64,000 nt of DNA from Rhytidiadelphus loreus (GCA_947034895.1 OX344762.1:16968760-17032759), one strand, 5' to 3'; positions 24,255-36,397 are shown, numbered from the stretch's first letter. The notes: generated by a model from the letters alone, not told the origin. Numbers and translations are program-made.

Positions 24255-25571
24255 ATGGAAGGCGAACTACAACCTAGATCTACTATGGGAGTCCAAAAAG
24301 CAAATATGACTGAATCACAACGCCGATCATGTTATGAATTTTTACTAGCTCAAAGTGACAACGGAGCCTTGAAGAAAGGATCAATTACAACTGCAGCACA
24401 TCAATTCGGATTCAGCACTCGAACAATTAGGAGTGTCTAGGCAAGGGATCTGGCATCCATATCAAACGGTAACAACTTCGCTGATGTGTCCTCTCGTATT
24501 CAAGGAAATTCAGGACGAAAGAAGAAGGAGATCGACGTAGCCATTGTCAAAAGTATTCCGTTGAGACAGCGTAAGAACATTTGATCTTTGGCATTTGCCA
24601 TGAATGTCTCTAAATCAACACTACATCGACGCATAAAAGAAGGAAAGCTCTACCGCCATTCAAGTGCACTGAAACCATTCCTCACTGAAGCAAACAAGAA
24701 ATCTCGACTTCAATATGCGCTATCAATGATTGAGCCATCATCCCTGAACATGGAGTCGCCAACATTTAAGGGCTCATTTGATTGTGTTCATATTGACGAG
24801 AAATGGTTCTACCTCACTGAAGAAAGCGGTAGCTTCTACCTAGTACCCGACGAAGAAGAGCCCCATCGTACTGGTAAAAGTAAGCGTTTCATTCTGAAGG
24901 TTATGTTTCTTGCTGCCGTTGCTCACCCCCACTTTGATTACTTAGGGAATAAATTTTTCAATGGCAAAATCGGAATACATCCTCTCGTATTTCAAGAACC
25001 TGCCAAACGATCCAGCAAGAATCGACCGGTTGGTACAATGGAGACAAAGCCAATTGCAGCAATCACGAAGGAGGTTACAAAACAAATTTTGATAGAGAAA
25101 GTGTTTCCAGACATCACGTTAGTTTGGCCAAGAAGCTCGGAACCGGGACCAATTGAAGTCTTCGTTCAACAGGATAATGCGAAACCACATCCAAGTCCAC
25201 AGGATCCAATTCTAATTGAAGAAGGTGATAAGGACGGACTCAAGATTCGTTTGGTGTGCCAACCACCAAATAGTCCAGATACTAATGTACTAGACCTTGG
25301 ATTCTTTCGGGCCATTCAATCACTGCAGCATCAAAAAGCGCCTAGTATGATTGACGAGCTAGTTACTGCAGTAGTTGCCTCATTCAATGAGATGGAGAAG
25401 GAGAAATTGAATGATGTCTTCCTTTCTCTTCAAAATTGCCTCATTAGTGTTATGAAAGTGAATGGGGGCAATAACTACAAGCTACCTCACATGGGCAAAG
25501 CCAGATTAGCAAGATTAGGCCGTCTTCCTATAAATCTACAATGTCCTGTCGACATATTACGAGGTGCCTAG
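24255..25571 (+). pseudogene. Plant mariner transposase with two in-frame stops
   Basis: A single frame of 438 codons from an ATG, broken only by TAG at 24438-24440 (context RSV-stop-ARD, where mariners usually have Trp) and TGA at 24585-24587. The N-terminal part has two helix-turn-helix-like stretches (KGSITTAAHQFGFSTRTIRSV and the one beginning AFAMNVSKSTLHRRIKEGK). The catalytic triad is complete: HIDEKWF (about residue 181), QQDNAKPH (307) and NVLDLGFF (347), with 39 residues between the last two, the D39D form typical of plant mariners. It should be inactive as read, though the lesions are few and recent-looking. Confidence 0.9.
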
Positions 25572-25639
25572 GATGCTATTCAGCACATGTAGATCATTAG
25601 AGAGAAAAATTTATGGTTTCATAAGCCATAGTTTTAGTT

Positions 25640-25850
25640 TGGTGGGCAGGAAAAAAATCCCACAATGACTTCAAATATTTATTTTTTAAAATTTGTACTC
25701 CGTATTTTATAGATTGTAATTTTATCTTTATGGAAAAGTTTGGTTCATTCAATTTGGATTAGTGATGTGCAAGGAAAAGAAGTTGTAGACAATCTTGTTT
25801 TTAAGGCAACCAAAGCATTTTATTGAGAAAAGAAGTTGTAAAAATTTGAA
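25640..25850 (+). repeat. Fragment of the 0.9-kb TTAA family
   Basis: Matches the section of the family around 20580-20700 (GACAATCTTGTTTT block), plus orientation. It stops where the next, opposite-orientation copy begins. Confidence 0.5.
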
Positions 25851-25857
25851 AGGTTAA

Positions 25858-26728
25858 CCCCTAAAGAATCAAGGCCTTTTTTCTGCCCAAAAAACACTTA
25901 GAACTGCCATTTCTATAGCAAAGAGTAAAAATATTTGACAATTAATTTTTTTGCACATCAAGCCGTAGGATCTTACACCTAACTAGTATGAGAATGTGTG
26001 GAAAAAATTTCAAAAATTTTGACCTCACAAATTGCAAGATATCTGCATTTAAAGTGAAAAAAACAAGTCTACCAACGCATTGTAAGACTAGATTATTTGA
26101 CTTTGAACCTTCATAAATTAAGTTTTTTGCAGTACAAAGTTCTGAGCTTCAAATCTTTATTGTGGGGAATTGAGTTGAGAGTCTAGGGAAAAAAATTCAA
26201 AAAAACTTAATTTTTATTCTTTAAATAATTATTAAGTAGAAGTAGGTATGAGATAGAAGGAAAATCCAAATTATTAATATCTCTAAAATGGAATTAAAAC
26301 GCACTAATCCCAATGGTGAGATTGTTCTAAAAAGCAAGATAAGCCATGTGGTACTTCTTTTCTTGAATTTAAAAAAAAAATTGCATTCAGAAATGAATCC
26401 TACAAGTTATTTTTTGAAAACAATGCACTAACTGCCTAAAAAACAAGATTGTCCGTAACTTTCTCATAACAAATCAAATTGAATGAACCAAACCTTTCTT
26501 TGTAGACAAAAATTTAATCTATGAGGAAAAAAATATTTAATTCAAAATATTCAAAATTCAAAATTTTCTTTGATGCCCCATCTCCCTATTTTGAACTTAT
26601 TTGGGCATTATTTTTGTTCTCGGTCACTAATTGAAATAAAAATTATATTCCTAAGAAGCTAATCATTTTTTCTATCTTTGAAAAAGGTCTAAAAAAATCA
26701 TGACAGAAATTTAGCCTCTAGGTACCTT
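25858..26728 (-). repeat. Truncated copy of the 0.9-kb TTAA family
   Basis: Begins with CCCCTAAAGAATCAAGGCC right after TTAA and follows the 12021 copy for about 870 bp. It lacks the other end, which is replaced by a piece of the Harbinger-like repeat. Confidence 0.65.
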
Positions 26729-26729
26729 T

Positions 26730-26907
26730 CTTTGAGAGTTCGTCGCCATGTAGATAATTTATTGCTACGTAGGTAGTTGGAGGGTGATGGCCTTTGGACT
26801 TGTGCCTTTTAGTGTGAAGGGTTAAGAGGCCGAACTCTTGGTTTTTTTAAATTTGATTGGTGGAAATCCATGGCCTCTTGACCTGTGGCCATAGTGTGAA
26901 GTGGCCC
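26730..26907. repeat. Fragment of the Harbinger-like element
   Basis: Matches the right part of the element at 32097-32629, including the terminal GTGAAGTGGCCC followed by TTA. The left end is missing. Confidence 0.6.
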
Positions 26908-28334
26908 TTAAAGTAGTCTACAGACTCTTGTGGGCAAAGATGCATTGAACACTTCAAAAATTCATAGCACATTCATACTTTGTCAAAAAAACATAATTTC
27001 AATTGCTCTCACTGTTTCTCACACCTGTAATACTATGGGAAACAAATTGAAAAATTTGAGTAACCACATGGTGTCAAACACCTTATTTTGACCACAATGG
27101 GCCGATTTACCTTAGTGTAAGAGATTGAGTTCTTGGGATGAATAGAAACTTTATGTACAAAGGAGTTTAAGGGCTATGTTTTGTTGTGTTTGGACATGAG
27201 ATGTGAAAGTTATGGTTTTGGAAAAATAAAAGATAATTCAATTAATTTTGGAATTCATAAAAACTTTGAAATTCAATAATTTTCGCACTGTTTGTCCAAA
27301 TGCCATGAAACAAAGTCCATGCACACTTCCTTACCAAAAGCTTTTAAATGCTACCAAGAATACCGCATACCTTATGATTTTTTAGATCTCCACATATGAA
27401 ACAAACAAAACAAACAACCTAACTGAAGGTATAGATTATATATGGAGAAAAAAATGAATGAATAAGAGAAAAAAATTGGATGAACTTTTTAAGAAACAAA
27501 TTTGATTTGCTAAAAAAAATTGACCTAACAAAATTTCTTTAATGCTGGCCATCTTATGAGAGTAGTTCCTCTTCTTCTTCCTCGTATGTTTACAATTAGT
27601 TTAAACCTTCAATGATGAAGAGGACCAAAAATGTCCAATGGATGACTTCATTGTTCAATGTACAACAAAGAATGCCTCTTGATTTAATAATTAGAGCATT
27701 TATGAAACGACTTGGGTTAGATGCCAATTCCACTTCTCTTTCCACTGAACTTTACTGAAAAATATTTCAAGATGCTTCACCTCCCCAAAATTCAGTTCCA
27801 GCCCTTACATGGTCCATTTCTGGACCTCCTCCCTTATGAACGGACATGAGGAATGGTGGAAAGGCTTTCTTTGGCCCATTGGATGTGCCTGTATTTTTTT
27901 CCACAATTTTTTTTCCAGAACCGCGGCACATGGATCCCCTGTAACTTCGCAGCTTCAATCATCAACTTTCACTCACTTCAGTTTGGGTAATTTCTGTCCA
28001 TCTCAGCGGAAGCTTCTCCTCGTGAGCATTAATGACTGAATACAAAGTGTACAGTCTGGTCTGTCAGTGTTCTATTCTTGTCCAAAAAAAACAGCATTTG
28101 CATTCGTCATGCATGGGAGATTTTAGTATTGACAAGGTGCACATTGACAAAGACTTCATCCCGCGGGAACTTCTTCCACATCATATAGGAAGATCATTTT
28201 GGGACAAGATTTTCAGCCCATTACGAAGATCATTTTGGGACGGAGGGAGTATTTCTTTTGTTATCTTGCATGAAGGGCAGTAGAAATGACAGTTTTGATT
28301 GGTTTTAGGCAGAAAAATGGCCTTTAGAGGTTAA

Positions 28335-29027
28335 AAGACTCTTTTTCAATAACAAAGTCGATTAAATTCATTAAAAAGAGTTTAAGATTAAAATTTTAAA
28401 TTAAATTTACATAGTACCAAATCTACCACAACGATTTCAAATTTTGTTGAAAATCTTCAAATACTTAATTAACTACAGCAATTTCTGTAAGAGAATGAAC
28501 GTTTTGAGAGCCACTGTATAATTCTACAAATTGAAAGTAATAGAAATACTGATAGCGTTGAATTAGAGTTAAAAACAATGGATTCACAGTAATGCCCAAG
28601 CACGATAAAAAAGTTGTGGTGCCAACACAGACGAAACGTGAAAGCCTCAGATCCCCTCTTTGATTCAATTCTGATAAGTGGATATGAAACCCATGACAGA
28701 ACGAGTACTACAATACAGAGGTGCAGATCTGAAATTTGAACCTTGAAGCCAAAACTTCGAGATAAAATCTAATTAACAATGCCCGCACATTAGAGAAACT
28801 AAAAAGGCAACGACAAACAAAGACATGGTTCTCAACACAACAATTAGATTTCCCAGATAAGGAACGGATAATTTTCCCGATGGCAAAAACAGCATACAAA
28901 AAGTGCTATCCCGCTAAATTGAAGGCATATCACTGAAGAACCAATACCACAAATTCCATAATCAACTCACTCCAATAATACATGTAACACCATGCCCAAG
29001 GAACTGAAGGGATATCAACAAAACCAG
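28335..29027. other. Intergenic, no gene recognised
   Basis: AT-rich flank of the dyskerin inverted duplication; nothing recognisable on either strand. Confidence 0.45.
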
Positions 29028-29520
29028 AACACCCTGCAAGCTGAACCACCCAGTTCCCAGATCGCTGTAAACTTCTTCTGAGCTCACTCCAGACGGAGAA
29101 GGAAGTGCTCAAAATCACCTTATTAAACAGGTTCGTAAATTGTTTGTGTCTGTGAAAACGGAGTGGCCGACTTATCACATCATAATCTCACCACGGCCGC
29201 CACGGTGAGATTCAAGACTGTCAAACCACGTCCAAGCGTAAAGCCAGAGCTCCAAAGCTCGGGACGACAACGCCGACACAATCCCAGAGGGATGGAAAGC
29301 CGCCGGTAACAGTAGGGTATGCACAGCAGGCACGGCCAGCAAGTGGAGTGGGACGAACGGGGACTCCCGAGTACCTAAAATACACATACTGAAAAGCCCC
29401 GTCTCAAAAGCTAACGATCGACATCACCACTTGTGATACCTCCCTCAATTCCATGCCGATGGCGCCGTCTGAAAATTGCCTCATCATTCCCAGAACCAAA
29501 ATTCAAAGGCCAGCTGGATC

Positions 29521-29581
29521 CTGCACCGAGAAATAACGTTAAAGACTAAAAAGAAACTCTAAGAAAAATAAATCAACTCAC
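29521..29581 (-). other. Possible 3' UTR intron overlapping the stop codon (left copy)
   Basis: Mirror of 38350-38410: a GTGAGT donor uses the last G of the TAG stop, and a GGTGCAG acceptor follows 61 bases later. Removing it would rebuild TAG with the next G. Confidence 0.35.
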
Positions 29582-31257
29582 TATTGACCCGCTTCCGAGG
29601 ATTTCTTCTTCTTCTTCTTCTCACTCTTCTCTACACTCTTCTCTACACTAGCGGGAACGTCCTCCATCTCCACGTCCAAGGACTTCTTCTTCTTCTTCTT
29701 CTTCTCCGTCGTGCCTTCGCCGTTCGAGACGGCGGACTCGCCCTCCGCGTCGCTCTTCTTCGCCTTCTTCTTCTTGTGGGAAGCTTCAGGCGTTTGTTGA
29801 ACGGGACTCGGAGCGGCTTCCTTAGAACGCTTCTTCTCGCTCTTCGAACCGTTCTCAGCCACTTCGACGACGGGAGTCGAGGGCTCCGCTTTGCTCTTCT
29901 TCTCCTTCTTCTCCTTGGCGGGAGTGGCTTCCCCGGAGGCGGCTTCCGCGGGCTCCGCGGCCTCCTCCACACGCTCGGGTTTCTTCGCAGGCGCAGAATC
30001 GAAAACGGGAACGCGAAGCCACTCCGCAGGCGTCTTCTCGTTAGGCTTCCCATGCTTGTCCAGAAGACCGTCGTTGATCATCTTCTTCTTCGTGCTCGCA
30101 CGAGGACCCAGACCCCACTTCCGCGGATAAGTGTCCCTCTCCATCACCACTCTCTTCACCTTCGCCACCACGCCGTGGTCGCACGTCGCCATCACCGCAG
30201 TGGTCATCTGCGCCACGCCAATTGCGATGGCCTCGCCCTTCGTCGTCATCAAAACAACTTCCTCGCCCACCTCCACGCCCTGCTCGTACCTCAACAGACC
30301 CGGAATCATCAACTTCGCACCGTAGCAAATAGCGTTCACCGCGCTGTCCTTCACCACGCAACGCTTGTAGCTCGTCAAAAGAACCTCCAGAGGCATGATC
30401 ACGCGACGCAAGTAACTCTCGTCCTTGTGGTTGTCGTACACCCACTGCGCGTCCAGAACGTCGTGCATCGTCACAAGGTTGTCCTTCTCGCCCAAAATGC
30501 CAGACCTAACCCTACGAAGCTCCTGCATGTGACCGCCCACGCCCAAAATAAGACCCAAGTGCACGCAAAGCGTCCGAATGTACGTCCCGGCCTCGCAAGA
30601 CACCCAAAACACAACCAAGTGACGCTCCGCGTCGTACTCCAACAACTTGCTCTCGTAGATGGTGCGAATGCGCAGCTGACGCTTCACGGCAGAGATCAGC
30701 GGGGGACGCTGAAACAGAGCGCCGGTTAGGGTTTCGATGGCCTGAGCCACCTTCGCCACGGACTCCACCGCGGAATGCAAACGCGCCACGCAAACGTACT
30801 CCTTGCCCGCGCCCTGCTGAGCCTTCACCAGACGCGTCGCGCGGTCCACGCACACAATCAAACTGCCCGTCACCTTGGGATCCAAAGTACCGCTGTGACC
30901 CGTCTTGTCCACCCGCAGCATGCGACGAATCCAAGCCACCACCTCGTGCGACGAAGGGTTCGCAGGCTTGTCCAAGTTGATCACGCCGTAACGCACGTAG
31001 TCGTGCAGCGGACGCTTCAGCGGCGTGTGCCCCGTCGGCAAAGGAGTGTAGTGACCCGTCCGCACGTTCAGCTTGTCGTAATTCTTCAGCAAAATTGGCC
31101 ACTTCGAGGTGTCCAGCGGAGGCGTCGTCGACTGCGGCTTGATCAAGTAGTCCGTCTCCGCCTGCTCAGGGTCGCCCAACACCTGCTTCGTCGCTCCGTC
31201 CACATCCTCCTCGCGCGGCTTATCTTTCCGCTTCTTCTTGCTCTCCGAGCCGGCCAT
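29581..31257 (-). CDS. CBF5: Dyskerin/CBF5 rRNA pseudouridine synthase, left copy
   Basis: Encodes the same 558 residues as the right copy; its one coding difference (CCT for CCG) is silent. Dyskerin is the catalytic subunit of H/ACA snoRNPs, which convert uridines of rRNA and snRNA to pseudouridine in the nucleolus and Cajal bodies, and also binds telomerase RNA in some lineages. Order: basic N-terminus, DKCLD region (about 35-95), TruB catalytic domain with GTLDPKVTG (Asp126), PUA domain (about 298-372), and a Lys/Glu-rich tail from about 420 with KKKKKK runs typical of nucleolar targeting. I start at ATG 31257; the open frame runs 24 bases further upstream only through a TTG codon. It diverges from the other copy and carries the same 592-bp upstream region. 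Whether both copies are expressed cannot be told. Confidence 0.95.
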   Translation of the reverse strand: MAGSESKKKRKDKPREEDVDGATKQVLGDPEQAETDYLIKPQSTTPPLDTSKWPILLKNYDKLNVRTGHYTPLPTGHTPLKRPLHDYVRYGVINLDKPANPSSHEVVAWIRRMLRVDKTGHSGTLDPKVTGSLIVCVDRATRLVKAQQGAGKEYVCVARLHSAVESVAKVAQAIETLTGALFQRPPLISAVKRQLRIRTIYESKLLEYDAERHLVVFWVSCEAGTYIRTLCVHLGLILGVGGHMQELRRVRSGILGEKDNLVTMHDVLDAQWVYDNHKDESYLRRVIMPLEVLLTSYKRCVVKDSAVNAICYGAKLMIPGLLRYEQGVEVGEEVVLMTTKGEAIAIGVAQMTTAVMATCDHGVVAKVKRVVMERDTYPRKWGLGPRASTKKKMINDGLLDKHGKPNEKTPAEWLRVPVFDSAPAKKPERVEEAAEPAEAASGEATPAKEKKEKKSKAEPSTPVVEVAENGSKSEKKRSKEAAPSPVQQTPEASHKKKKAKKSDAEGESAVSNGEGTTEKKKKKKKSLDVEMEDVPASVEKSVEKSEKKKKKKSSEAGQ

Positions 31258-31533
31258 CGCTCTCCCCCGACCCTCCCCCAAACGAAAGCTTAGACCTGCT
31301 TACTACACTCTCAAAACCCCTAAAACCCCACTCGCTGAAAAAACGTGCACCACTCGAAAGAATGAAGCTTTGGTGCAATTACTGGAGCTACGGCGCCAAA
31401 CAAGTCAAGAAGCAGCGGAGAATCAACGTCTGCACCGGACAACAGGACATTGTGCGGGTGCAAGCGCCGAGGGGTGGGACGGAACTGCCATGCCTGCTGC
31501 TGCCGAGGAGGGCGAAGCTGCAAACCGGGGGAA

Positions 31534-31550
31534 TTAGGGTTTAGGGTTTA
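31534..31550 (-). promoter_or_regulatory. Telo-box (left copy)
   Basis: AAACCCTAAACCCTAA on the gene strand, about 280 bp upstream of the dyskerin ATG. Telo-boxes (AAACCCTAA) are common in promoters of plant ribosomal-protein and ribosome-biogenesis genes, which fits dyskerin. Confidence 0.55.
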
Positions 31551-31849
31551 GCACTCGGGAAGGGGAAGGACGCCGCTGGCTGGCGCCACGGCATCTGAGC
31601 CGTCCGTCGTGGTTGGGGGGGGCGTTGCCCTGATCAGGCCAGCCAGGAGATTGGAGATTTGAAACTCTGAAGAATGCTTGATTCTCTGCAGTGGGGTACA
31701 CTCCAGGAAGGAGGAATTTCTTGAGGTCAAGGGGTTTGGATTAGCGCTCTCAAATTTTAATTTCTCAAAGGAGTACAAATTTATACTAACCTGTTGGGGT
31801 GGGTGAAATTTGAAAAAGTCAATGAGGGGTTTTAACAAAAGGTAGCTTA

Positions 31850-32093
31850 GAAGATGCCCAAATTTCTGAAAATGTGCGTATTTTTCAAGGAGCATATTAA
31901 CTTTTGACTTAGGCATCCGATCAATGAAGGTGGAGAATGTTCCCATCCTTTGTCATAATTTTGATAACATCCGTTGAAAATTGAATTTGAAAGACCCCAC
32001 CCAAGTTTTGAAGTATTTTTAGTAGAAAGGTGGTCTTTAGACACCAATGAATACTTTTAGAGTGTGGTATCCAAGGCCAACACTAGCACCAAG
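31850..32093. other. Start of the spacer between the dyskerin arms
   Basis: Unique DNA inside the left arm. No gene or repeat recognised. Confidence 0.4.
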
Positions 32094-32096
32094 TTA

Positions 32097-32629
32097 GGGC
32101 CACTTCACATTATGGCCATTCAAGTTGAGAGGCCATGGGATTGAGTGGCCAAACTTTGTTGTGAGTCCAAAGAAATGAGCAATAAATAGTCAATAAATAA
32201 TTGGAATTGGAAGCTTTGGTTGGCCATAGTTTCAAGCTTCCAAAGGCTAAGCCCAAAGTCCAAACCCTTGGTAATGAAATCTCACAACGTCTCAACTTGG
32301 ACGGCCATAGTGTGAAGCCTTTAAAGGCCAAGCCCAAAGTCCAAACTCTTAATAATGAACTCTCACCTACCAATCTAATGGTTGAGATCTTGCCATAAGT
32401 CGATGGCGTCTCAGTCGTAGTTTGGACATCCATTTTTAGCCAATCCAAACTTTTTTTGAAAGTTTGTCACCATGTAGGCAATTTATTGTCATGTAGGTAG
32501 TTGGAGGGTGATGGCCTTTGGACTTGTGTCTTCTAGTGTGAAGGGTGAGAAGACAAACTTTTGGTTTCTTGAAATTTGATTGGTGGAAACCCAGAGCCTC
32601 TGACCTTTGGCCATAGTTTGAAGTGGCCC
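32097..32629. mobile_element. PIF/Harbinger-like MITE
   Basis: Ends GGGCCACTTCACATTATGGCC and complement GGGCCACTTCAAACTATGGCC, flanked by TTA on both sides (32094-32096 and 32630-32632), as in PIF/Harbinger (Tourist) elements. The interior has two direct copies of a ~50-bp block (about 32233-32283 and 32313-32363, AAGCCCAAAGTCCAAAC). A fragment is inside the mariner. Confidence 0.7.
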
Positions 32630-32645
32630 TTAGTGGCATATCGTG

Positions 32646-33829
32646 CCAACATGAGAGGCAGCGTGCTATAAGTCAAGAAAGAACCTTATAATTGGCTAAT
32701 TAACAATTTAACCACACCAAGGCTCGATAGCTCCTAACCAACAATGCACATAGCGGTCATAGGGAAACACCACTTGATTGTGATGTATGAATCGCATGTT
32801 CAGACAAAGTCCATGAGGCAAAGCCTTTCATTCTATCGTGTGGGAGACTCAATTTAAAGAAGATGAGTCTTCATCAAAGCACGTGGACCATATGCACATT
32901 GAGGGCTCCAACCAAAGTGCCAAAATCTCCACCGAGGCAAGTCTTACAGCCCAAACTCGCATCCAAGGCCAATTGCGCTTCATACCACCTTCCTCCTATC
33001 CCGCCTAGCTCCACAAATGTTGAACCAATGGCAAAATACCATCCACGCTTTTCACATGACATCTTCTTTCTTGTCCCAAGATTGCTTTTTGTATTAGTGA
33101 CCTAATTACCTTTTCTCTTTTCACTTATTTAGGAATGTTAACCGCTATTTCTTGTTAACATTTCATGAAAGTTTGTTCTATGTCATGTGAGAAGTGTGAT
33201 TCTTATTTCTCATCACTCCCGACATTTCCAGAGCTATTCAGGATTGGTGGAAGGTGGCATGGAGGCTTGATTGCGAGCTTTGGCCTTGGTTTTGGCCTTA
33301 GTGTGGATTTTGGCACCTTGGTTGGGGACCTTGGTGTCAATGTCTTCCACATGGGTGATTGGAGACGCATCTTTTTCAAGTTGAGTCTTTCACGTGATGG
33401 AATGAGAAACATTTGCCTTAGAGTTTTGTCCAAGAATGTACACATTCTTAAAGAATGATTTAAATTCAACCATTTGTATTTTGTGATTTTTTTCTAACTT
33501 CTTTGGAAGTTTTTCCTCATGTTTTAATAATAAAGGGATGGTTGTAAAACCACTTACTACACCTAGTGTACTCGTGTGTTGGACGTTTATTTGTTTTACT
33601 TGCGATGGATGTCACCATTGTTAGTGCTTATAATGATATGATGTTTTCACATTTTGATAATTACTTGCAGAATGTATTGTAATTGTCATAAATATTACAA
33701 TCGTGTGGCATCTTTCCTATGACCACATTATTCACCATCAATCAAGGGCTATTGAGTCTTAATGTGGTTAAATTGCTAGCCAATTACAAGGCTCGTTATT
33801 GACTTATGGTACACTATCTCTCATGTTGG
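32646..33829. repeat. Long foldback repeat in the palindrome spacer
   Basis: The left part (32646-33075) and right part (about 33170-33829) are diverged inverted copies. The outermost CCAACATGAGAG faces CTCTCATGTTGG, and inner blocks such as CCAAAGTGCCAAAATC face GATTTTGGCACCTTGG. Indels make the right arm longer. It may be a foldback or long-TIR transposon; no target duplication was found and no protein motif. Confidence 0.55.
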
Positions 33830-36081
33830 TAGGATGTGATCTTAGCATGATGTGTTTGTGCACATCATCTAAATAAATCCTAATCAAAATACAATTATTT
33901 TAATAATAAAATATTATATTTTAATTTATTGCTTTCCACCCAAGTCCTATTGACAAAATTCTACACTAAAGGAACAAATGTATGGAAACTAAATTCCTTG
34001 AAGTAGTTGGTTGAAATAATGAATTACACTTCACTTCACCAATGAAGTGGTAGTACAAATTGAAACATTGTTTTTCAATTCAAAACTATATACATCATCA
34101 CAATGGAATTTTTTCAAAGTATGAATAAATATATATATTTTCTTTTTGTATGGATTTTGAAGAATGAACTTATTGAATTATAAATTGGTATTTGCTAAAT
34201 TTGGAAAGAACATGCATTTGGTCTCATATGGTAAAGATAAAAATAAAGTTGATTGGCAAATAAATCTCACTTTCTGTTTTACTAAAATCACCTATGTTGA
34301 AATATGTTGTAATTAGAAGGGGCTACAAACATATCTACTCCATCTCTTGAAGCAAATATTTGATTTCAATCTTTATAAGTTCCTAGTAATAAGAAAAATG
34401 TTCATTGAGTGTTTGAAGTATAATAAATTATTGTATGAGAATAATGTAGCTATGAAATCTTTTTTTTTGCACAATCCCTATTTCTTCACATCCCTATATA
34501 AAAAATAAATCAAAACCTTGTTTAGAAGTATCAAACATGGAGTAACCATGAGCACTAGTTATATGTTTTAAGTCTACACAAATTTGTTTTTTCAATATAG
34601 TTGGATGTACTTCATTTGTTTCACATAACTTCTACAATAAACTCTTGAAAATATTCATAATCCATCCAATGGGTGCTGAGTCTCTTAAGATTAAGAAGTA
34701 TAAAAGTAGTTGAAATTTTAATGCAGTTTCTACAAATATATGTTAGGATGGCCAAATTTCTAAAATATAAATATAAATGTGTGGTTCCAACTCACTTGAT
34801 CTAATACCTTGAATATAAACACTTTGTAGAACATTTGCCAACCAAGAATACTATTTCCCTTAAATGATGATCTAAGGGTCTTAAACCAAGTTAAATATTG
34901 AATACAAGTTTTACAACTATTTTGAGTTTCATTTCCAACAAGACATCATCTTATGTCTCATGAATAGAAATTAAAAATAAGATCAAATGAAAAAATATTT
35001 GTAGATATTAACCAAAATAATTTCAAAGCATTTGACTTTCATACGTCACCAATATTACAATATACATTTGCAACATATGCATTTAGTAAATGATTAGCTC
35101 AAATTTTTTCTTATTTCATTAGGACAAAAAGAACCAAAGATTTGATCATGAAGACAACATTATTTCCTTGTAAAAGAAAAATAATTCTAACTCTTCAGAA
35201 AGCGACAACATACACTTTATCAATGTTTGTTTCTTCATATAAGAACTCAAAATATGAATTCAATTAGTAATATACAAGTTCAAAGATACTTCATTATATT
35301 GTATATAATAAAAAAAAAAATTTGAGTGTTAATTTTGAATGCAAAAAATGTATTGTTGTTTGACAATTCAACAACTACAAAATAACTACAAAAATCATAA
35401 GGCATTTAATTACTCATGGCCTATGAAGAAGAATTAGGAAAGGAGGAATTCACTATAGAATTATCTAAACCAATTTTCTCACATCTAGCTAGATTTTACA
35501 AAAGAATTATTTAAAAAACCTTATAGGTATAATCACATTGAAATTGATGGGCTAAATTCATGTTATTTTTGCCAAATTTTAGATTTGAATTGACATTAGA
35601 GAGAGACGAGGTGCAAAAGAATCAGTAGGTGGGGAATAAATCAATTTCCATCCACAAGGTCATTGAATAGCTCAATTTCAACATGGGCCTCTGGGTTTGG
35701 GGTGGCTTAATTAGGACTACCTATACAGCTTAGCCAATCTCTTGGATCCCTTACCTTGGAACAATCGACCCTCTCTTTACTTCTCCACTTGTTGCATTGC
35801 CTTCAATCCTTTTTATTTGCCCTAAAATTTGCACTCAGCACGAAAGTCCTAAAATAGGTCAACCTCTTTAATATGTTCTCTAACATTAATGTAGATATCG
35901 CTTTATTCAATTTACCATTTATATCTATGAATGTACCAAAAATGCACTTATCAAAAGACTGAACACTTTAATGCCATTCATTCATGATTTCAACATCACA
36001 ATTTCTAACCAACTCTACAAAGGTCCAAAAAAAAAAAATATGACTAGGGTTTAGATGCCGCTTCACTTTTCAACAACAATG
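33830..36081. other. Rest of the spacer, no gene recognised
   Basis: Very AT-rich. No open frame or repeat that I can support. Confidence 0.45.
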
Positions 36082-36380
36082 TAAGCTACCTTTTGTTAAA
36101 ACCCCTCATTGACTTTTTCAAATTTCACCCACCCCAACAGGTTAGTATAAATTTGTACTCCTTTGAGAAATTAAAATTTGAGAGCGCTAATCCAAACCCC
36201 TTGACCTCAAGAAATTCCTCCTTCCTGGAGTGTACCCCACTGCAGAGAATCAAGCATTCTTCAGAGTTTCAAATCTCCAATCTCCTGGCTGGCCTGATCA
36301 GGGCAACGCCCCCCCCAACCACGACGGACGGCTCAGATGCCGTGGCGCCAGCCAGCGGCGTCCTTCCCCTTCCCGAGTGC

Positions 36381-36397
36381 TAAACCCTAAACCCTAA
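36381..36397 (+). promoter_or_regulatory. Telo-box (right copy)
   Basis: TAAACCCTAAACCCTAA, two overlapping telo-box cores, about 280 bp before the dyskerin ATG. A role in growth-linked expression is inferred from other plant ribosome-biogenesis genes. Confidence 0.55.

Larger units (their letters stand above)
22293..28249 (+). mobile_element. Mariner-like element, 5957 bp, with transposase relic
   Basis: Perfect 25-bp inverted ends (CTCCCTCCGTCCCAAAATGA... at 22293-22317, its complement at 28225-28249) with TA at 22291-22292 and 28250-28251. The host repeat copy near 59300 is uninterrupted at the equivalent position and has a single TA. A second copy of the inner part of the end (GAAGATCATTTTGGGAC) lies at 28190, 35 bp inside. 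The transposase gene lies at 24255-25571. The interior also carries later insertions or fragments of other repeats, so its present length exceeds a typical plant mariner. Ends of this type are typical of plant mariner and Stowaway families. Confidence 0.9.
20370..28330 (+). mobile_element. TTAA-flanked element, 0.9-kb family, carrying three nested inserts
   Basis: Begins CCCCTAAAAGGACCATTGTC after TTAA (20366-20369) and ends with complement CCTCTAAAGGCC before TTAA (28331-28334). The host sequence is interrupted by a GGTAGCC MITE (20894-21384), a small TTAA element (21389-22020) and the mariner (22293-28249). Removing them leaves about 0.88 kb, in line with the other copies. No coding potential of its own. 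Confidence 0.75.
29028..31849 (-). repeat. Left arm of the dyskerin inverted duplication
   Basis: A 2822-bp arm that is the reverse complement of 36082-38903 without any indel (paired positions always sum to 67931). I saw only two mismatches: 30043 versus 37888 (a silent Pro codon) and 29044 versus 38887. Homology ends abruptly at both edges. It carries one complete dyskerin gene with its upstream and downstream DNA. Confidence 0.95.

Noticed and set aside
36093..36383. 96-codon frame upstream of dyskerin, also in the left arm
   Set aside because: No known motif, lies in the upstream region, and is conserved between arms only because the whole arm is duplicated.
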